Source: Enoplolaimus lenunculus
Lineage: Eukaryota > Nematoda > Enoplea > Enoplida > Thoracostomopsidae
Direction: 5' to 3'
DNA: 64,000 nt
Assembly: GCA_030248215.1 (NCBI GenBank)
Contig: JASANG010000613.1
Span: 62,001 to 126,000 of the forward strand
Part shown: piece after piece, positions 57,821-64,000 of the stretch
How positions within the stretch are numbered: position 1 is the stretch's first letter
Layout of the letters: every line of letters starts with the position of its first letter
The notes under the pieces: model-generated
Told to the model about the DNA's origin: nothing
The model's input: only the letters and a program-made list of their open reading frames with translations
The model's database searches: none
Made by a program: the position numbers and the translations under genes

Positions 57821-58851
57821 CAGTAATTATTAAAAACGCCTATAAATTAAAGGCATTGCACCTTTAAAATTCATATCTTGTGCCTGATCTGTCAAAATTC
57901 ACGCGCTAGCAAAAACATTAATTTTTCTGCGGCTGAAATGTTTTTATCGTTAACGAAACCTTATACCGAGGATGGTATCTGGCTTGTACAACCAAACGTT
58001 CTTTTCCATGAACCGACTTTTTACCACGGCCACCCATATTTAAACACGACACTTTTGTTCTATACATAAGTACTTCTATGCACACAGTATACTAGTTTGT
58101 CCAGCTGAATATATATAATGACTGCGGACAAAGACCACTAGCTAAGCACACAATAATTGTTTATGTAAACTAAAATTACGAAATTCATCCGAAATCTTAA
58201 ATTTTCGGATCATGCGCCATTTTTTCGTTATAACTATACAAAGCCCGGTGCGGAATATTAGTACACATCAATTGTTTTGGCATAAACGTAAGACACCTAT
58301 AAAACTTTTATACTGCAATATATATCCGTTTCCATTATCTTGATCGCTATCCGTTTTCGTTATTTTTACCATCCGTTTTATACCCTCTGATATCAACCGA
58401 TCGTTTACGGGTCCTTGAATATAATTCAAAACACTGTTAGACAACACTAATGCTAAAATTTGTGCTCTAGTGTATCACAGACAAATTCCAACTGCCAAGG
58501 CGAAAAATTACCCTTTCCAACAGGGTTTGGATAGTAAAAAAATAAAAACGGATAGTGCAGATCAAAACAAACGGAAACGGGAAACGGATATTGAAGTTTG
58601 TAAGTTTCAAAAAAAATTTTTGCCAACAAAATTGAGGCGTGCAAATATTCACCGGGTTGTCAAAATTTTTAAAGAAAAAACGGCGGATGCGTACCGAAAC
58701 TTTTAAGATTTTGCCGTTATTATATACATTTCACAGCGTAAATATAACAGAATTTTTGGTATTTTGGCCTATGTAAAGATCAGGGCGAACGTTTTTCTGT
58801 GGGACTGCAATAGAGAAGCTTAAGCTTTAGACACATTTTGTTGTAAGCTTA
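57821..58851. other. Intergenic, weak ORFs only
   Basis: A plus-strand frame at 57878-58069 and a lysine-rich one at 58470-58706 are open but show no family match or convincing splice context. Confidence 0.4.
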
Positions 58852-59024
58852 CACTGCAAAAAATGTGAGTCAATTTGACTCTCTCTGAAATAGGCTCTAT
58901 GGGACTACACAAACTGAGTCAAATCCGACTCCGTCAGAGTCAAAAGTGAGATGAGTCGAATTGGCGTCTGGCTGAGTCATATTTGACTAAGTTTGTGTAG
59001 TCGCGTCTCACTATTTTTGCTGTG
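58852..59024. mobile_element. Short CACTGCAAAAA-type element
   Basis: Left CACTGCAAAAAATGTGAG, right CTCACTATTTTTGCTGTG. Inner GAGTCAAATCCGACTC motifs. 170 bp. The terminus resembles CACTA/Chapaev-type ends. Confidence 0.55.
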
Positions 59025-59089
59025 TATGTATTAGCTCATTCTTACACTTGGCTTAGGAATATGATTAGGACAAATGTAAACAATCAACC

Positions 59090-59152
59090 TCGTATATATA
59101 TGTATATATATGTATATATAATATATACACATATATATTGATATATATACAC
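59090..59152. repeat. TA/TG-rich microsatellite
   Basis: Alternating TATATG/TATACA, target of the MITE at 59153; continues on its right side. Confidence 0.9.
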
Positions 59153-59533
59153 CAGGGTGCAACCGGAATTCTGGTTCTGGCATTTTTTCACCTTCCGGTT
59201 CCGGTAAAATTTTACCGGATTTAAAAATTCCGGTATTATAAATTTGGCCGTCTTCTTAACTTTGCTAATTTTTTAAGAATCTCTTTTGAAAGCCACTTGT
59301 ACTCCGAATATAAGCCATTGATGGCGGATTTTACTTTAGTCGATGATGAAAATCTAAAATACAACAAATAAAATAAATACCTATGTTCGACTAAGGTTAT
59401 TTCACAAATAATAGAGCAAAAAATAAGATTAAAATGAAATTTTTGGTGAAATGCTTTTTTCACTTTCCGGTTTCGGTTCCGGTAAAATTTTCAAATTCCG
59501 GTTCCGGTAAATTGTAATTCCGGTTGCACCCTG
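59153..59533 (+). mobile_element. GGTTCC-family MITE with perfect 8-bp duplication
   Basis: Nearly identical along its length to the copy at 8356. Flanked by identical ATATACAC (59145-59152 and 59534-59541). 381 bp; inserted in a TA-rich microsatellite. Confidence 0.95.
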
Positions 59534-59617
59534 ATATACACACATATATATTATATACATATATACACATATATCTGTCCAAAGTGTCCCATCTGTCCCG
59601 CTGTCCCAATTATATTT

Positions 59618-59700
59618 TTGGAATGTACTCCTGGTACATTGCTGTCCCGGGAAAATGGGACGGGTACTCCAGGTACATTTCTGTCCCGGGAAAATGGGAC
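59618..59700. repeat. Direct repeat, about 37-41 bp
   Basis: GTACTCC(T/A)GGTACATT and CTGTCCCGGGAAAATGGGAC occur twice in a row. Confidence 0.85.
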
Positions 59701-59769
59701 GGCCTTTAAAGTAACATTGGCCCCGGAATTTTCATTCCGGATAAAAATTAACCGGAACCGGAAGGTCAA

Positions 59770-62553
59770 AAATGCCGGAATCGGAAATCCGGTTGCACTC
59801 TGCTGGGCACGCGATTCCGTTTCAGTCCAATATATAAAGAAATAACTTTTACTTCACAAAAGAAAAAACTAAAACAAAACAAATGAATAAAAATGCATAA
59901 ACCAACCAAATATATGACGCACGAAAACATAAAATATTTCAAATACATCGTTATAGGATGAAACGAGACGTGCATTTCTTGTGACTAAACCGAAACTAAA
60001 AGATTGATAATTAAAATTCGAGCATGTAGAGCCCTGTTAAATTTGGTTACGAAATTGTTGGTCAGCAAAATATTTTTGCAGGTGTTAAAAAGATGTCAGA
60101 CCCAGTAAACTTGAATGTGTGTGCAGTGTCATTATAGTAAAGAACCAATGTATACAATTTATTGCCCTTTGTAATGATATTGTAAGATTTAGATGCGTAT
60201 ATTTTGAGCTTTAATTCCTAACCATTTTCATAGATACTGTTTTATGGCGTAGCACGAATTTTGGACAGAGAGGTTCTACGGGTTACCTTCTATATATAGA
60301 AATTTAAGAGAATTTCTTCACTTTCAAACTGAAAACGAGTCAAAAATTCCTGTCCAAAAATCCCAAAGGGGCTTGATACCTGAAATCCCCTATCTACGCC
60401 CTTGACTTCGGCTCTTGTACACTACCCAATACGTGCGAATCTGAGAGACATTTTAGTTAAAGTGGTGGCATCGTAGTATCAAAGACTCGCAGCCTTTAGC
60501 ATCCGTCTGTCGTTAGAGATCGTGTTATACAAATATGAAAAATTGTGTTATATTCATATGGTTTGTTTTATGTTTCGTTTTCTACTCCAAACCTAAACAG
60601 AATTCGCGGGCCCGGGCCGAGGGTGATAGGCCCGGGTCCTAAAAGTAGTACGGGCCGGTGTCATCGCCAAACTACACAAGTCAAAATAACCACGTAAAAT
60701 ACGGAATCTAAACTAACCAGTGCCTTAAAACACATACTAAAGAAAGGCATAGGCCTAGCCAGTAATTTGAAAAATACGTCTACGTTTTATAACAAGTTCG
60801 AACGGATGGGATTGTTGTGTTGTAAACTCAAAATATACTTAAAACACCAGTACAAGAATCCAAAATGTGGGTTTGATCTCGAAACCACCTGGCTCTATAT
60901 ACCCTTGCTCACTGAAACGTTCTCTGTTGAAACGTAAAAACCACTGTCTTCAGTATCGAATGAGTGAATAAAAGAAAAAATAAAAATATAAAGGTAATGG
61001 AATCGCAAAAGGTACGCGTTTACAAGGATTATAGCGTGGATATTATAGAACTGTACGCAAAAAAGCATCACATTAGAGTCAAGCATTAAAACACCGTGAG
61101 AACGCAACCTGCACTACAGAATACTTCACAGTTGCTTTTAAAAATAAAATTAATAATTGATTTATTATACGTTGAAATTTCATTCCTACTAATTTATGTT
61201 GCCAACGTCTACAGGACAACAAAAATGCAAATGTTTGACCACACTCATTTTGTTTTGAATAAAAATTCACATTCTAACAGCTCTTTGAACCTTATATAAA
61301 CCTGGCATCACTCACAGATATAGAGACATAACTGAAAAAATCGAATCATGGTTCAAACTTAAAAATTAATACCTGTGACGGCCGTACGAAAAGAAACCAA
61401 ATGCAAATGGATACATTAATTAAATATTCAGTGTGTGAAATGAAATCAAAACCATCAAAGCCCCCCAGCTTGATAATTTCACATACTAAGAAGAAACGGG
61501 AAGAACAGTCGTCAATTAGAATATATTTACGCAAAACTCATACAAGAAAACGTTTCACAAAATTAGAACCGAACCCTCTGAAAAGAATTGTTTCGCTATG
61601 ATACTGGTTGCGTGTTACTCCACACGAAATTAGTGAACTATGTGTACGAATTTAAACGCCACCGGATCACTAGCTGTTACAGCAAAGTACAAAGTCACAA
61701 ATACATACGTGTCAATACGGTTATATAAACAAGCAAAACAGCAAAATACTCAAACTGAGATTAACGATTAAATAAAAAAAATTATACCCAAGAACTTGGC
61801 ATCGACTCCTCCAGTACAACATTGATAACAACATAAGTAACACAAGTGTATTAATAATACAATTGTATATGAAACAAGTTTCGATAGGGCATAGACTCGC
61901 TAAACTGCGAGGTTCTACCAGAATTCACGCAAAAATTTAATTCCTGTCTCTCCTCCACACTAGTGAAATACGGGTGTAACTCTTCAGTTCATTTTCCGTT
62001 GTCGATATAATACAAAGAAGGTGGTGCAGCGGGGGATCCGTACCCCTGAACGAAAACCCTCTACTTTAAGAGACCCTAAGCAAGACGGTGGGCTGCCACC
62101 CAACAGTGTCCCCCACCATAAACTGCATAGGGATGCCCATCCACAAGGCATCGCTGGTTGGAAACCTGCTAGCTGTTACTCAGGTCAATTTGCTTGCCGA
62201 CAACAAATCACTTGAAATAAAAATAATCAATTCTTCCACAATCTGTATTGAATTTTCTGTGAATTCGCTGTTTTTTTAATATTTAACTTTAAGAGTGATT
62301 TAAATTTGCATACCTCTTTGCTGAACCGGAATAAAGGAATTTATTTTTAAACGTACCGGATAACTAACCGAACTTGTTGCAACTCTAGTTAAAATTTCTG
62401 GTGTAACATTTATGTGTCCAAATCGATTACAACACCACGTTGAGATTGGCCCTATGAAGCATCCCTAGAGTTAGGCTCACATGGACATAAAACTAAAATG
62501 TTTCTGGTTATCAAACAATTTCGATAACATCGTAAATGTTTTCCTCAATCGCT
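59770..62553. other. Long intergenic stretch, nothing firmly recognised
   Basis: 2.8 kb with few repeats. A CCCGGG-type fragment is at 60608-60660. A GC-richer segment at 62020-62200 (open in one frame, followed by a possible donor TCAG|GTCAAT) could be an exon, but no partner was found. Confidence 0.4.
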
Positions 62554-62679
62554 CTAACGGTACGTATTTTCAACTTCTATAGCGTTAAAGCCATCAAAAG
62601 GCTGCTTATCGTAGAAGAGTTCTGCATCATCTGCGCTGTTCGTCTGAACGTCAATATGAACGTCAGTTTCGTCTCGATC
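62554..62679 (-). CDS. Unidentified gene, terminal exon
   Basis: 126 bp: 41 residues and TAG. Starts DRDETDVHIDVQTNSADDAE and ends FNAIEVENTYR. Acceptor TATAACCAG, phase 0. The acidic, low-hydrophobic composition argues against a chance frame. Confidence 0.65.
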   Translation of the reverse strand, partial: DRDETDVHIDVQTNSADDAELFYDKQPFDGFNAIEVENTYR

Positions 62680-64000
62680 CTGGTTATATACCTATAGGAC
62701 ACATGCATATCCATATACGCTTAACGCTAAAGCAGGGTGGAACCGAATCCATCATTTGACCGAATCTGAATCCACTGCTAATTTGCCGAATCCGACTTTT
62801 GTTGTCACTTTGCGCTATGGATAATACAAATTGCACGGACGCATACACCTTGGAACAGGACTCAAAAAAATTCCCTGGACGCAGGATGGAGTCGGGTTCG
62901 TTTTTGAACTTTTGGCCCAAGCGGGCCGCTATTTGCTTACTGTAGCAAATACACAAACTTACGTGAAACAGATACAATTTCACACCAACAAAAATAAAAT
63001 AAAGCTCGAATAATTAGATAACATACGCCGTTAACCAGCCAGATTACTGCACAAATAAAAAACCATAAATACAGAGACACAGTCAGGATCTGACCGGATA
63101 TCGAATGTTTACGGTAAACGAAATCGTTTTTAATCTATTTGAGCATAGCTAAACCCTGCAAGACAATAAGCTATAATTTAACACCGAATTTTGTTATTAC
63201 ATAGCTGTGATGAATTTCATTACAACATTTAATGTATGTATATATTTATAAGTTGACTACCGTTCTGATAGAAAACGTGATATCCGGCTCCGGAAACATA
63301 TATAGAAACCCAAAAATCTAGTTTCCTCTGCGACTAAACTTGGAGGAATATACGCAAACGAATTACTGTTTATATATACTACAGAAACATCAGAACCGGA
63401 ATTTCAATGAAAGAACCGAACCCACATATTTTAGGACCAAACAAGGGATCCGTCCTCGAATATTCCAACTCCAAATTTTAATTTTTGAAGTAAAGCCGAA
63501 AATATTGGGTGTTTGTTTCAAAAGTTAGTCAAAATACTTATGATACAGGTCAGTCAAGTAGGTACGGTTAAAATTTCAGAGATCCAATCAAATAACTGAC
63601 TTACACAAGTTATTGTCAAATAGGTTAAATTCTATTAATCAACGGCAACTCAAATCACGAACATAGACCAACCTGCATGAAAGTGGGTGACCGAAAAGAC
63701 CGTGATTACAGCAGAATTTAATATCAAACTGTTACTATCGTAACAAGCACACTTCACAAAGAATAAAATAACATAAACACAACAAAATAAGCATGCAGAA
63801 ATTTATATTAAAACTGTCATAAATAAACGAAATGGATAAACTACAATTCGTTAATATATCTAAATGAATGTACAGTTTTTATGACCACCCGCCACATTGC
63901 TTCATGCAATAAAATTTATTTCATCTACCGGTCGCCTTTCGTCCAAGTCTGCAGTCTAAGGTACAATCCAACTGTATTCACGCTGCTAATCCGGTGCCAG
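62554..64000 (-). CDS. Unidentified gene, 3' exons (partial)
   Basis: Three phase-consistent minus-strand exons: 63929 to beyond 64000, 62939-62849 and 62679-62554. Together they encode about 95 C-terminal residues. The upstream part has TVGLYLRLQTWTKGD, the middle KQIAARLGQKFKNEPDSI and RPGNFFESCSK. The last exon is acidic and ends EVENTYR before TAG. I do not recognise the family and see no membrane segment in this part. The case for a real gene is base composition unlike the flanks, splice signals and matching phases at both junctions. It converges on importin alpha, with 10 kb of repeat-rich sequence between the stop codons. Confidence 0.6.
62733..62805. mobile_element. GAATCC-family MITE fragment in last intron of third gene
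   Basis: CAGGGTGGAACCGAATCC to GCCGAATCCGAC, first 70 bp of the family only. Confidence 0.5.
62849..62939 (-). CDS. Unidentified gene, penultimate exon
   Basis: 91 bp. Acceptor TTTGCTACAG, donor AAG|GTGTAT. One base then 30 codons, rich in charged residues and more GC-rich than its flanks. Confidence 0.6.
62940..63928. other. Intron of the unidentified gene
   Basis: Lies between two exons of the third gene. Contains small CCGGAT-type remnants near 63085 and 63285; otherwise unassigned. Confidence 0.45.
63929..64000 (-). CDS. Unidentified gene, internal exon, truncated by window end
   Basis: Open in one frame (WHRISSVNTVGLYLRL and onward) to donor CG|GTAGAT, leaving two bases that match the one-base start of the next exon. 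Confidence 0.55.

Noticed and set aside
58470-58706. Lysine-rich 78-codon ORF
   Set aside because: AT-rich composition produces such frames; no family match or splice context.

Overview
This is animal (metazoan) nuclear DNA: AT-rich, with spliced genes, long introns and a very dense load of short transposon-derived repeats. The chitin synthase gene and the absence of vertebrate-type features suggest an invertebrate; I cannot place it further.

Three host genes can be read. (1) A type-2 chitin synthase on the minus strand, starting at 35267. Eleven exons run leftward to 7586 and encode about 694 N-terminal residues, mostly membrane segments; the catalytic half lies beyond the left edge. (2) A complete importin subunit alpha on the plus strand, 11 exons from 39896 to 52139, 554 residues, with an importin-beta-binding domain and armadillo repeats. 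(3) The last three readable exons of an unidentified minus-strand gene at the right edge (62554 to beyond 64000). Genes 1 and 2 are head to head, with 4.6 kb between start codons. Genes 2 and 3 converge across 10 kb of repeats.

Layout: 1-630, a MITE end and a possible chitin synthase exon; 630-6515, seven near-identical 841-bp tandem copies; 6516-35267, chitin synthase exons scattered among repeats, including a 5'-inverted LINE at 28254-30260; 35268-39895, the divergent intergenic region with a hAT MITE and tRNA-derived SINE-like pieces; 39896-52139, importin alpha; 52140-62553, repeats including a hAT transposon relic; 62554-64000, the third gene.

The most unusual content is a set of MITE families that share CAGGG-type termini and, in the best copies, 8-bp target duplications, as in hAT elements. 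Each family carries its own period-6 subterminal motif (for example GGTTCC, GATTCC, TCTCGG, CCGGAT, GAATCC, TTCCTG). These elements account for most introns and often sit within tens of bases of splice sites. No viral or LTR element, CRISPR array or rRNA gene was seen.
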